64,000 nucleotides of DNA, taken from Paenibacillus graminis. Lineage in GTDB: Bacteria > Bacillota > Bacilli > Paenibacillales > Paenibacillaceae. Below the pieces are notes generated by a model, which saw only the letters and a list, made by a program, of their open reading frames with translations, had not been told where the DNA came from and made no database searches. This document shows, in pieces, positions 15,163 through 22,979 of this stretch; the stretch's first letter is position 1, and every line of letters starts with the position of its first letter. The position numbers were made by a program, and so were the translations under genes. The stretch covers positions 3,968,001-4,032,000 of the forward strand of contig NZ_CP009287.1 of the NCBI RefSeq assembly GCF_000758705.1. The letters run 5' to 3'.

Positions 15163-15225
15163 CTGCTTCATCCTAGTAAAGAGTCATGTACTGATCTCTT
15201 TCCCATTCGTGGACTTGGGTGCGGT
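15152..15225. repeat. attR: 74-bp repeat at glnA 3' end
   Basis: Identical to 5918-5991. It carries the last 17 codons of glnA with its stop, plus one terminator arm. Integration therefore left the GlnA reading frame intact. Confidence 0.92.
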
Positions 15226-16501
15226 AGATATCCCATTCAATTTCCTTCAGTTCGTAGAAGTGAGCCAAGGCATGTTCACCGAGGGCTTCGGTAATGACAT
15301 GACTGCGGATCATTTCGCCCAGCGCTTCCTTCAGATCGGACGGCAAGCTTGGAATGCCTTCTTCGATCCGCTCTTCTTCGGACATCACATAGATGTTGCG
15401 GTCGATAGGAGCAGGAAGATCAAGCTGGCGTTTGATGCCGTCCAGACCTGCCTTCAACATGACAGCAAGTGCCAGGTAAGGGTTAGCCGCAGGATCCGGG
15501 TTACGGACTTCGATACGTGTGCTGAGCCCTCTGGATGCCGGGATACGGATCATTGGGCTTCGGTTGCTGGCGGACCAAGCCACGTAGCAAGGCGCCTCAT
15601 AACCAGGCACAAGACGTTTGTACGAGTTCACTGTAGGGTTAGTGATGGCTGCAAAAGCACGTGCGTGCTTAAGAATGCCTGCCATGTAGTACCGCGCAGT
15701 TTTACTCAGACCAAGAGTGTCACTTTCGTCATAGAACACATTCTCGTTGCCTTTGAACAAGGATTGGTGTGCGTGCATACCGGATCCGTTCATACCAAAA
15801 AGAGGTTTAGGCATAAAAGTAGCATGCAGGCCGTGCTGGCGGGCAACCGTCTTCACGACAAGCTTAAAGGTTTGAATTTGGTCGGCAGCCTTGATGGCGT
15901 CAGCATATTTAAAATCAATCTCATGCTGGCCGGAAGCAACTTCATGGTGAGATGCTTCGATTTCGAAGCCCATTTCCTCCAGAGTCAGTACGATTTCACG
16001 GCGGCAGTTCTCCCCAAGATCCATCGGCGCCAAATCAAAATATCCACCCTGATCATTTAATTCCGTTGTCGGATTGCCTCTTTCGTCTGTTTTAAACAGG
16101 AAGAATTCCGGCTCTGGTCCAACATTCATCGCCGTGTAGCCCATTTCCTCGGCTTCCTGCAGACAGCGTTTCAGAATGCCGCGCGGGTCACCGGCAAAAG
16201 GTGTTCCGTCAGGCATGTACACATCGCAAATCAGACGTGCTACCCGGCTGTCCGTTACCCAAGGGAAAATAACCCATGTGCTCAGATCAGGGTAAAGGTA
16301 CATGTCAGATTCTTCAATCCGCACATAACCTTCGATGGAAGAACCATCGAACATCATTTTGTTGTCCAGCGCTTTTTCCAGCTGGCTGACAGGAATCTCA
16401 ACATTCTTAATCGTACCGAGCAAATCGGTAAACTGCAGACGAATAAAACGGACATTTTCATCCTTAGCGATACGCAGGATATCCTCTTTTGAGAAGCTCA
16501 C
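15173..16501 (-). CDS. glnA: Glutamine synthetase type I
   Basis: 442 residues, the length of Gram-positive GSI-alpha. It makes glutamine from glutamate, ammonia and ATP in the cytoplasm as a dodecamer. Visible hallmarks: [29 protein letters not shown], the Glu-rich metal sites, [11 protein letters not shown], the [12 protein letters not shown]/glutamate segment and [15 protein letters not shown]. There is no adenylylation-type insertion. GTG 16501 has GGGAGAGGG upstream. Second gene of the glnRA operon, 30 bp after glnR. Feedback-inhibited GS acts as the co-regulator of GlnR in Bacilli. The last 17 codons are supplied by the prophage attR and are unchanged. Confidence 0.97.
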   Translation of the reverse strand: MSFSKEDILRIAKDENVRFIRLQFTDLLGTIKNVEIPVSQLEKALDNKMMFDGSSIEGYVRIEESDMYLYPDLSTWVIFPWVTDSRVARLICDVYMPDGTPFAGDPRGILKRCLQEAEEMGYTAMNVGPEPEFFLFKTDERGNPTTELNDQGGYFDLAPMDLGENCRREIVLTLEEMGFEIEASHHEVASGQHEIDFKYADAIKAADQIQTFKLVVKTVARQHGLHATFMPKPLFGMNGSGMHAHQSLFKGNENVFYDESDTLGLSKTARYYMAGILKHARAFAAITNPTVNSYKRLVPGYEAPCYVAWSASNRSPMIRIPASRGLSTRIEVRNPDPAANPYLALAVMLKAGLDGIKRQLDLPAPIDRNIYVMSEEERIEEGIPSLPSDLKEALGEMIRSHVITEALGEHALAHFYELKEIEWDIYRTQVHEWERDQYMTLY

Positions 16502-16531
16502 TTTACCCTCTCCCTTTCACGTCTCTTTGTA

Positions 16532-16942
16532 TTATTTATTAAAAAACCGGGATAGCTCGCCTTGAATAAGAGACACTTGTCCCGGTCTTTTACCGGAAAC
16601 CAGTTCCTGCTTCAGTAAACGGTGCAGCTGTGAATCAGACAGCTCTCTACGTCTAACCTCTGTGTCAGGGGTAATGACTGTAGCTTCTTCGGATTCCTTC
16701 GAGACGGGATTCATTACCTGCTTGATGCCGGCAATATTAACTCCCTTCTCAATCAATGCCTTGATTTCCAGTAGGCGTTCCACATCATTAAATGAGAACA
16801 AACGCTGGTTGCCGGATGTGCGCGCGGGCACAATCAGACTGTGCTGCTCATAATAACGAATTTGTCTTGCCGATAGATCAGTTAGCTTCATTACGATTCC
16901 TATAGGAAATAATGCCATATTTCTGCGGATTTCATCACCCAT
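16532..16942 (-). CDS. glnR: Nitrogen regulator GlnR
   Basis: 136 residues, MerR-type winged helix: MALFPIGIVMKLTDLSARQIRYYEQHSLI, SGNQRLFSFNDVERLLEIKALI. The C-terminal tail (GQVSLIQGELSRFFNK) matches the glutamine-synthetase-responsive tail of GlnR. GlnR represses glnRA and other nitrogen genes in glutamine-rich conditions when feedback-inhibited GlnA binds its tail. Same operon as glnA. A TGTNAN7TNACA box and a consensus-like promoter lie upstream (16980-17030), so autoregulation is expected. The translated start includes MGDEIRRN before the usual MALFPIG; GGAAGG sits 11 bp before ATG 16942. Confidence 0.95.
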   Translation of the reverse strand: MGDEIRRNMALFPIGIVMKLTDLSARQIRYYEQHSLIVPARTSGNQRLFSFNDVERLLEIKALIEKGVNIAGIKQVMNPVSKESEEATVITPDTEVRRRELSDSQLHRLLKQELVSGKRPGQVSLIQGELSRFFNK

Positions 16943-16979
16943 GACTCATCCAACCTTCCAATGATCTTTTTCTCATCTC

Positions 16980-17030
16980 ATTGTACATTTCCTTATTTGG
17001 CGTGTCAATGGTGTGTAAGATATTCTCACA
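16980..17030 (-). promoter_or_regulatory. glnRA promoter with GlnR box
   Basis: Minus strand TTGACA (17003-17008) and TACAAT (16980-16985), 17-bp spacer. A perfect GlnR/TnrA box, TGTAA-N7-TCACA, spans 17014-17030 just upstream of the -35, as in Bacillus glnRA. Confidence 0.85.
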
Positions 17031-17173
17031 AGATTTTATGTAACCTTAAGAATTCAAGTAAAGTGAGTGTAAGCTAAAACATAACACGACCTCCGAAGTA
17101 TATCACAGAGAACGATGCACAAGCAAAAGATAAAGCGCTTAGAATAACCTTGATTCAGCAATAGTTCAGGAGA

Positions 17174-17207
17174 CAAAAAAAGTCCCCACCGGCCAAGCCG
17201 GTGAGCA
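17174..17207 (-). terminator. Terminator
   Basis: Minus strand CTCACCGGC-TTG-GCCGGTGGG stem, then GACTTTTTTT. It ends the unit of 18726-17235. Confidence 0.8.
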
Positions 17208-17234
17208 AAATTAGGTTCAGGGCAACCGAAGCTC

Positions 17235-17450
17235 TTAATATGTACCGTCTCTGTGAACGGATTCATACCGCTCCCTGATTTCAAGATTTTTGGCATGATT
17301 GTATAAATCCAGCGCGATAATCCCTCTGCGGGCCAGTTTTACCAACAGGACAAAAGCATAAATACCCAGCCCCACACTAACTATCAAAATCAAGAAAAAC
17401 AGGATGCTAAAACCACCAGCGAAAAAAAATCCCGGTTGTTGGGTTACCAT
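17235..17450 (-). CDS. Small membrane protein
   Basis: 71 residues: a short N-terminus, one strong transmembrane helix (GGFSILFFLILIVSVGLGIYAFVLLVKLA, residues 12-40) and a basic/helical cytoplasmic C-terminus (ARRGIIALDLYNHAKNLEIRERYE). Start ATG 17450 with AAGGGGATA upstream. It follows the PLP-enzyme gene by 16 bp and precedes a terminator, so both are one transcript. Family not recognised; small proteins of this type in Paenibacillus are unassigned. Confidence 0.6.
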   Translation of the reverse strand: MVTQQPGFFFAGGFSILFFLILIVSVGLGIYAFVLLVKLARRGIIALDLYNHAKNLEIRERYESVHRDGTY

Positions 17451-17466
17451 TATTTTATCCCCTTCT

Positions 17467-18726
17467 CTATAGCAATTTACGGTCTCTCATGCTCTGCAGC
17501 GCCATCAATACTCCATATTTCACGTGGGAATAGGTTAATCCGCCTTGCATATAGCCGATATAGGGTGCACGGATCGGGGCGTCCGCAGATAACTCCAAGC
17601 TGCCGCCCTGGATGAAGGTTCCTGCCGCCATGATGACAGGATGCTCGTAACCCGGCATATCCCACGGCTCGGGAACGACATGGCTGTCCACGGCTGCGGC
17701 GCGCTGGATTCCCTGGACAAATGCGATCAGGTGCTCTGGTCCGTCAAAAGACACGGCCTGGATCAGATCCGTTCGCGGCTCGTTCCAGCCCGGCTTAGTC
17801 GTAAACCCGCAGCGCTGGAAGACGGCAGCGGCAAAGATGCTGCCTTTGACTGCCTGCCCTACCGTATGCGGGGCCATGAACAGCCCCTGGTAGAGGCCGC
17901 GCGTTGTTCCCAGCATGGCGCCTACTTCACCACCGATGCCAGGCGCTGTAAGCCGGTAAGCCGCAAGTTCCACAAGTTCCTGCTTCCCGAGGATGTAGCC
18001 GCCGGTTTCAGCGATTCCGCCGCCGGGATTTTTGATCAGCGAGCCTGCTACCAGATCCGCGCCTACCTGTGGCGGCTCAAGCTTTTCGGTAAATTCGCCA
18101 TAGCAGTTATCCACAAAAACGATGACATCCGGTTTCAGGGATTTGACTTTTTCCACCATTTCACCAATTTCAGCGACCGTGAAGGACGAACGCCAATCAT
18201 AGCCGCGCGAGCGCTGAATGCCGATGACCTTGGTCTTGTCATTAACAGCAAGAGCAACCTCTGCCCAATCGATCTTCCCTTCAGCAGTCAAAGCTGTTTC
18301 GCGGTAGCCAATGCCGAAATCAGCCAATGAGCCTGTGCCGTCACCCGGTTTGCCGACCACCTTGTGCAGCGTATCATAAGGTCTTCCAGTGATGTACAGC
18401 AGTTCATCTCCGGGACGCAGCACGCCAAAAAGCGCTGTTGAAATCGTATGTGTGCCTGAAGCAAAATGCGGACGTACCAGCGCCGCTTCCGCTCCGAACA
18501 CCTCGGCATAGACAAGATCCAGCACCTCCCTGCCCCGGTCATTGTAGGCATACCCGGTGGAGCCGGCAAAATGAAAATCACTTACCTGCTGACGCTGGAA
18601 AGCTTCAATAACCTTCCACTGATTATGATCCACAATCCGGTCAAGCGATTTCACTGCACTTTCAATCTCCTGCTCTGCGGCCTCTGCCGCCTGTAAAATA
18701 TCCTCCGCAAAAACTGCCATTCCCAA
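17467..18726 (-). CDS. PLP-dependent YnbB / methionine gamma-lyase-like protein
   Basis: 419 residues. Fold type I PLP enzyme of the family often labelled 'aluminium resistance protein' or methionine gamma-lyase family (YnbB in Bacillus). The PLP lysine is in SLIKNPGGGIAETGGY (about residue 226); other motifs are FASGTHTISTALFGVLRPGDELLYITGRPYDTLH and VFVDNCYGEF. Reaction in vivo is not established. Start TTG 18726 has AAGGAG at 6 bp; ATG two codons on is the alternative. In Bacilli ynbB lies close to glnR/glnA and hflX, as here (hflX upstream, glnR downstream), which supports orthology. A MITE-like element is inserted between this gene and hflX. Confidence 0.85.
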   Translation of the reverse strand: MGMAVFAEDILQAAEAAEQEIESAVKSLDRIVDHNQWKVIEAFQRQQVSDFHFAGSTGYAYNDRGREVLDLVYAEVFGAEAALVRPHFASGTHTISTALFGVLRPGDELLYITGRPYDTLHKVVGKPGDGTGSLADFGIGYRETALTAEGKIDWAEVALAVNDKTKVIGIQRSRGYDWRSSFTVAEIGEMVEKVKSLKPDVIVFVDNCYGEFTEKLEPPQVGADLVAGSLIKNPGGGIAETGGYILGKQELVELAAYRLTAPGIGGEVGAMLGTTRGLYQGLFMAPHTVGQAVKGSIFAAAVFQRCGFTTKPGWNEPRTDLIQAVSFDGPEHLIAFVQGIQRAAAVDSHVVPEPWDMPGYEHPVIMAAGTFIQGGSLELSADAPIRAPYIGYMQGGLTYSHVKYGVLMALQSMRDRKLL

Positions 18727-18750
18727 TGTTCTCTCCTTATCTGTACCCCT

Positions 18751-19008
18751 CTATATAAGTTGAACTTTAGTTTTACATTGAAGGGTATAGTCGTAACTGC
18801 GGGAAATGTTTGGACTTCCAGCCGCTGTTGTCGTAAGAATTTCTTGATTTGAACCGCCTTTTGCGGTTGAAATCCGGTGACTGATTATGCTTACGATGCG
18901 AGCTTTCCTACGGAAAGCTTTCAGGCGGCCGCCAACGCTCTTCCAGTTCCAAACTTCCCCTCCGCACTTCTACCCTTCCTATGAAATTTTCTAGTCCAAC
19001 TTATATAG
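18751..19008. mobile_element. MITE-like element, copy 1 (258 bp)
   Basis: Ends are a perfect 12-bp terminal inverted repeat (CTATATAAGTTG and CAACTTATATAG). No ORF with a ribosome site. The interior is homologous, in opposite orientation, to 33371-33621: shared blocks include CTGAAAGCTTTC, AGGAAAGCTCGCATCG and AATGTAAA(A/G)CTAAAGTT. Non-autonomous, presumably mobilised by a transposase elsewhere. It separates hflX from the ynbB-like gene. Confidence 0.75.
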
Positions 19009-19036
19009 CGATGGAATCTATAACTGTCCAGCAAGA

Positions 19037-19063
19037 AGAAACGGCCGATACACAGCCGTTTCT
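19037..19063 (-). terminator. hflX terminator candidate
   Basis: AGAAACGGC...GCCGTTTCT stem followed by TCTTGC on the minus strand, 35 bp after the hflX stop. Confidence 0.5.
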
Positions 19064-19097
19064 GAAGGAAGTACCTTGGTTCAATACAAGCCCGGAT

Positions 19098-20387
19098 CTA
19101 TTCCTGCTCCACATATTCCGACAGCTTGTAGCTCCATTTTCCATAATCCTCTTTGTTCAGACGCACTTGATATAAAACGTCATTGTCATCCACATTCTGT
19201 TCCAGCACCTCTCCCACACGGTAAAGCAGTGAAGAAAGATCTCCACGGTCACCGGGAATACGAAAGGTCAGTGTATCTCCAGCCAGCTCGTCGGCAATCA
19301 TTTCAGTGATCCGGGTCAAATCGTCCGGGTTAAAAGCGCTAATTTTCAAAAATCCTGGTCCCGAAGGCAGCATCTGCAGCTGCTCAGGCCGGCAAATATC
19401 ACTTTTGTTAAAAAGTACGATTTGCGGTTTCCCTGCCGCCCCAAGCTCCTGCAGAATGGACTGCACAACCTCCATCTGCTCCTCCCTCATCGGAGAAGAA
19501 GCATCCACCACATGCAGCACCAGATTGGCCTCATTGACCTCTTCAAGCGTTGCACGGAACGAGGCTACCAGATCATGAGGCAGATTCTGTATAAATCCTA
19601 CAGTATCAGTCAGGACGACTTCTTTGCCTGCGGGCAGCTGCAGCACACGCGAGGTAGGATCGAGGGTCGCGAACAGCTGGTTCTCAATATAAACATCGGC
19701 ATCTGTAAGCTGCTTAAGCAGCGTTGACTTGCCGGCATTGGTATATCCGACCAGCGCAACCTGAACCGCGCCGCTCTTGCGCCGGCGTTCCCGGTGCAGC
19801 TCACGCGTTTTGACCACTTCGTCCAGCTGGCGTTTCAGTTCGGTGATCCGGTCACGGATATGCCGGCGGTCGGTTTCCAGCTTGCTCTCCCCCGGACCTC
19901 TGGTTCCGATTCCCCCGCCAAGCCGGGACAGATTTTTGCCATGGCCGGATAAGCGCGGCAGCAGATAGGACAGCTGTGCCAGCTCCACCTGAATAATGCC
20001 CTCCCGCGTTTTGGCCCGGCCTGCGAAAATATCCAGAATCAGCTGGGTACGGTCAATAATCTTCAGGTCCAGCGCCTCCTCCAGGTTCCGTACCTGTGCA
20101 CCCGAGAGCTCCTGGTCGAAGATAGCCGTATTGGCCCCGAGTCCGTCAGCGGCCATCCGCAGCTCCTCTACCTTTCCTTTGCCAATGAACCACTTGGAAT
20201 CCGGGGTTTCCTTGTTCTGGCGGAGAACATCCAGCACTTCAACGCCGGCTGTCTCGGCAAGCTGGACCAGTTCCTGCAGCGACAGCTCGGGATCAATGCC
20301 GGTGCGTTTGATTTTGTCTGTAACCAGACTGACCAGAATAGCCCGGTCCTGTATTTCTGTTTCGGTATCGTGGGTGGTGATTGCCAT
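19098..20387 (-). CDS. hflX: Ribosome-associated GTPase HflX
   Basis: 429 residues. N-terminal HflX domain (residues 1-190; DSKWFIGKGKVEEL, GIIQVELAQLSYLLPRL, GGGIGTRGPGESKLETDRR, the family signature). G domain from about 200: GYTNAGKST (P-loop), DTVGFI (switch), NKSD (base recognition). C-terminal domain about 370-429. HflX splits or rescues stalled 70S ribosomes. Start ATG 20387 with AAGGAG upstream. It lies downstream of spoVK, same strand, as in other Paenibacillus-like genomes. Cytoplasmic, ribosome-bound. Confidence 0.95.
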   Translation of the reverse strand: MAITTHDTETEIQDRAILVSLVTDKIKRTGIDPELSLQELVQLAETAGVEVLDVLRQNKETPDSKWFIGKGKVEELRMAADGLGANTAIFDQELSGAQVRNLEEALDLKIIDRTQLILDIFAGRAKTREGIIQVELAQLSYLLPRLSGHGKNLSRLGGGIGTRGPGESKLETDRRHIRDRITELKRQLDEVVKTRELHRERRRKSGAVQVALVGYTNAGKSTLLKQLTDADVYIENQLFATLDPTSRVLQLPAGKEVVLTDTVGFIQNLPHDLVASFRATLEEVNEANLVLHVVDASSPMREEQMEVVQSILQELGAAGKPQIVLFNKSDICRPEQLQMLPSGPGFLKISAFNPDDLTRITEMIADELAGDTLTFRIPGDRGDLSSLLYRVGEVLEQNVDDNDVLYQVRLNKEDYGKWSYKLSEYVEQE

Positions 20388-20447
20388 GAATTACATGCTC
20401 CTTGTCCTGTGCACTTAAGATGTGTATCGTCCGTGGTGAATAGCTGC

Positions 20448-21419
20448 CTACAGCTTAAAATCTTCTGTGCGGAGTGTCATCAGCTCCTGCTTGCCCGGGC
20501 TGTTGCTCTCATATTGATTCAGCAGCCGTACCGCTTGGGCACGCACTGCTTTTTCTATAGAGTTGCGAACATAACGCGCGTTGCTGAAAGCATGGAGGCT
20601 CTCGGTCTTTTCCAGCAGCAGATGCTGCTTTAGTTTGAGTATGGCCTGAGGCATCAGAATATAATCGCGTTCTTTGGCCATCAGCTCTGCAATCTGCAGC
20701 AGCTGGTCTATGGTGTAATCCGGAAATTCCACCTGAATGGGGAACCTTGAGGGCAAACCGGGGTTACTCATCAGAAAATAATCAATTTCACTGGAATACC
20801 CCGCCAGAATCAGCACAAATTGGCTGCGGTGATCCTCCATGGATTTGACAAGCGTGTCAATGGCCTCTTTGCCAAAATCCTTATCCCCGCCGCGGGCGAG
20901 ACTGTACGCTTCATCAATAAAAAGAATGCCTCCAAGCGCCTTTTTCACCAGGTCCCTTGTCTTCTGGGCCGTATGCCCGATATATTCGCCCACCAGATCA
21001 GCTCTTTCCACTTCGATCAGATGCCCTTTGGTCAGCACCCCCATCCGCTGAAACAGCTTGGCGACAATTCTGGCTACCGTAGTTTTGCCGGTTCCGGGAT
21101 TTCCTTTGAAAACCATATGATAGGCCTGGCCGCCGCTGGCAAGTCCCGCATCGCTGCGCATCTTGGCGATCTGCAGCAGGGCATAGATCTCGAATACCAG
21201 CTCCTTGATATTATCCAACCCAACAAGTGCATCCAGTTCGCGGTTAAGCTCCTGAAACAATTCACTGTGTCCGTTGTTTTTGGGGGGTGCGGCCTGAGCA
21301 AGACTGTCTGCAGCCGCGTGGCTTACCGCTGGTGTATCCTGATTCCGCAGCACAATATTAATTTGTCGTGACGGTCTGCCTTCCTCCCGTCCGCTTGCCG
21401 CCGCTACACGTCCGTTCAC
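20448..21419 (-). CDS. spoVK: Stage V sporulation ATPase SpoVK
   Basis: AAA+ ATPase, about 323 residues from GTG 21419 (GAGGTG lies 6 bp upstream; the GTG at 21428 has no site). Walker A GNPGTGKTT, Walker B ILFIDEAYSL, sensor and arginine-finger segments (SNPGLPSRFP) are all present, as in the CbbX/SpoVK family. The N-terminal 60 residues are low-complexity and not conserved. SpoVK is needed for late sporulation stages in Bacillus; CbbX relatives activate Rubisco, but no Rubisco context exists here. Located 60 bp upstream of hflX on the same strand, the standard spoVK-hflX pair. Confidence 0.92.
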   Translation of the reverse strand: MNGRVAAASGREEGRPSRQINIVLRNQDTPAVSHAAADSLAQAAPPKNNGHSELFQELNRELDALVGLDNIKELVFEIYALLQIAKMRSDAGLASGGQAYHMVFKGNPGTGKTTVARIVAKLFQRMGVLTKGHLIEVERADLVGEYIGHTAQKTRDLVKKALGGILFIDEAYSLARGGDKDFGKEAIDTLVKSMEDHRSQFVLILAGYSSEIDYFLMSNPGLPSRFPIQVEFPDYTIDQLLQIAELMAKERDYILMPQAILKLKQHLLLEKTESLHAFSNARYVRNSIEKAVRAQAVRLLNQYESNSPGKQELMTLRTEDFKL

Positions 21420-21563
21420 CTTGTTCACCTCATTATCCAGGGCTGACTTTACCTATACCTTATATCAAGTCTATTCCGCTAACTAAGGTCTTATTAGCAG
21501 TTTCAGAAACTTCTGGACAAATTAAGATGCAGGATTCTGGAAAGCTGCGCCCGGCTTGCTTTT

Positions 21564-22223
21564 TCACAGGAAAAGCTGCTGCATCTTCCATTTCGTATAA
21601 GCCAAAATCTCACGGGTCTTGTACTTTAGCATCGACATCACCTGTGAATCGGTGAGCCCCAGCTCAGGACGGTTGTAATTCAGCTCCTGGGCAATTTCAA
21701 GTGCACGCTGTCCGTGAAAAGTATGTGTAATAATGACTGCTGTATTGAAGCCTTTCGATTGCATTAGCTTTTGACTGAACTTGAGATTCTCATAAGTGCT
21801 GGTAGACTTGTTCTCGAGAATGACCGCGTTCTCCGGAACACCCTGCTCCACCAGATAGTTCTTCATCCCCTCTGCCTCGGTATACTTATAATCTGCCCGG
21901 TCCAGACCGCCAGATACAATAAACCGGGGGAATATGCCTTCCCGGTATAGTTTCAGCCCATAGTCAAGCCTTTCCTTTAACCCGGGACTGGGTTTGTCAC
22001 CCCACATTGCCATGCCAAGAATAATGCCAACATCCGCTTTCTGCATAGGATTCGTCGTCGCAGCGCTATTAATGCGGCCAAACACTGACGCGCACCAGAG
22101 CAACCCGGCGGCGATACAGATTACCAGTAAAATGAGCAGATTTCGTTTCAGCCGGAAACGCCGGCCTCTGCGCGATACTTTGCGTATCGGGGATGAACCT
22201 CTTTGATAGACATACCAATCCAT
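21564..22223 (-). CDS. YdcF/SanA family membrane protein (DUF218)
   Basis: 219 residues from ATG 22223 (AGGAGG at 7 bp; an upstream in-frame ATG lacks a site). Basic cytoplasmic N-terminus (KVSRRGRRFRLKRN), one transmembrane helix (residues 30-50) and an extracytoplasmic DUF218 domain with ADVGIILGMAMWGDKPSPGLKERLDYGLKLY and FIVSGGLD. ElyC/SanA relatives influence cell-envelope assembly; the enzyme activity of the family is undefined. The start is 2 bp after the stop of the DUF402 gene, so they form an operon. Confidence 0.88.
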   Translation of the reverse strand: MDWYVYQRGSSPIRKVSRRGRRFRLKRNLLILLVICIAAGLLWCASVFGRINSAATTNPMQKADVGIILGMAMWGDKPSPGLKERLDYGLKLYREGIFPRFIVSGGLDRADYKYTEAEGMKNYLVEQGVPENAVILENKSTSTYENLKFSQKLMQSKGFNTAVIITHTFHGQRALEIAQELNYNRPELGLTDSQVMSMLKYKTREILAYTKWKMQQLFL

Positions 22224-22224
22224 T

Positions 22225-22779
22225 TTATTTCCTCCTGAATTCTCCGTGATGGAACAATTCGGCACGATGCTTCAAGGAAAGAGAGAAATAAGGAAAAGCA
22301 TGAGCATCTATGCTGCGAAGAATACTGCTTGCTGTAGCCCAGGCTAAATTATAGTCACTGTCCGTAATATCCTCACGTTCCAGGGCTTCCTCCAGCTCGT
22401 CCTCATCCAGCAGAAATACCTCTCCATTCCACAGCACCACAACATCCAGATACAGATCATCGAACCAGGGCACACCTTGGTCGGTAACCCCTTGAACCTT
22501 GCAGGTATCAATGTACCACTGCACGATGTTTTGCCGCTCGTCGAACATTGCCGTCACAATATAGTGGCTGTCCTTGGGAAAATACTGCAGCCATGAGTAC
22601 CCTTTGTCCGCTATGCGGTATGTATGCCTGCCGTAGCTCTTCCACAGCGGTTCCTTCAGCCCGTAAATTGTATACAGGGTGATGTATCCGCTGAATTCCC
22701 GGCTCTCCACATAGCGGCAGGCAAAATGGCGGCGCGTAATCCGGCGCCAGTTGGCCCGGTCTCCGAATTTACGTTTCAT
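22225..22779 (-). CDS. DUF402 protein
   Basis: 184 residues from ATG 22779 with GAGAGGG upstream. DUF402 barrel with YDTCKVQGV-like centre (QWYIDTCKVQGVTDQGVPWFDDLYLDVVVLWNGEVFLLDEDEL), where the paired Asp/Glu residues bind metal. A staphylococcal relative is a nucleoside tri-/diphosphatase, but most members are uncharacterised. The N-terminal region is basic. It is the first gene of a two-gene operon with the DUF218 gene. A pbp1A-type gene and its terminator follow further upstream on the same strand. Confidence 0.85.
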   Translation of the reverse strand: MKRKFGDRANWRRITRRHFACRYVESREFSGYITLYTIYGLKEPLWKSYGRHTYRIADKGYSWLQYFPKDSHYIVTAMFDERQNIVQWYIDTCKVQGVTDQGVPWFDDLYLDVVVLWNGEVFLLDEDELEEALEREDITDSDYNLAWATASSILRSIDAHAFPYFSLSLKHRAELFHHGEFRRK

Positions 22780-22886
22780 ATGAATGACCCTCTCAAGAAA
22801 TGGTGTATTCAGCTTAACACATTTGCCAGATACACTCAAAACATCCCTTGTAAATTACGGCAGATGATGCTCTTGAAAGAGGTAAT

Positions 22887-22946
22887 GTAAAAAGCCCCGC
22901 CAGCCGCAGTCTCCGCATCATCCAGGAGATTCACAGCTGCCGGGGC
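22887..22946 (-). terminator. Terminator of the PBP gene
   Basis: Minus strand GCCCCGGCAGC...GCTGGCGGGGC followed by TTTTTAC. Confidence 0.8.
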
Positions 22947-22979
22947 AGGTGCAGTTCATTTGTTTTGATTGAGATTCAA

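Larger units (their letters stand above)
5918..15225. mobile_element. Degenerate prophage in the 3' end of glnA
   Basis: Bounded by a perfect 74-bp direct repeat (attL 5918, attR 15152), giving an element of about 9.2 kb. It holds an intact-looking tyrosine integrase next to attR, an ImmA/IrrE peptidase, a truncated repressor, tail genes with frameshifts, an N-terminally truncated endolysin, an XRE switch, and cargo (secreted repeat protein, YolD-like, stalk-domain protein). Packaging, capsid, replication and portal genes are all missing. It is therefore a deleted prophage that may still excise but cannot form virions by itself. Confidence 0.9.

Noticed and set aside
17062..17080. Second GlnR box
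   Set aside because: TGTAA and TAACA halves are 9 bp apart instead of 7, so not accepted.
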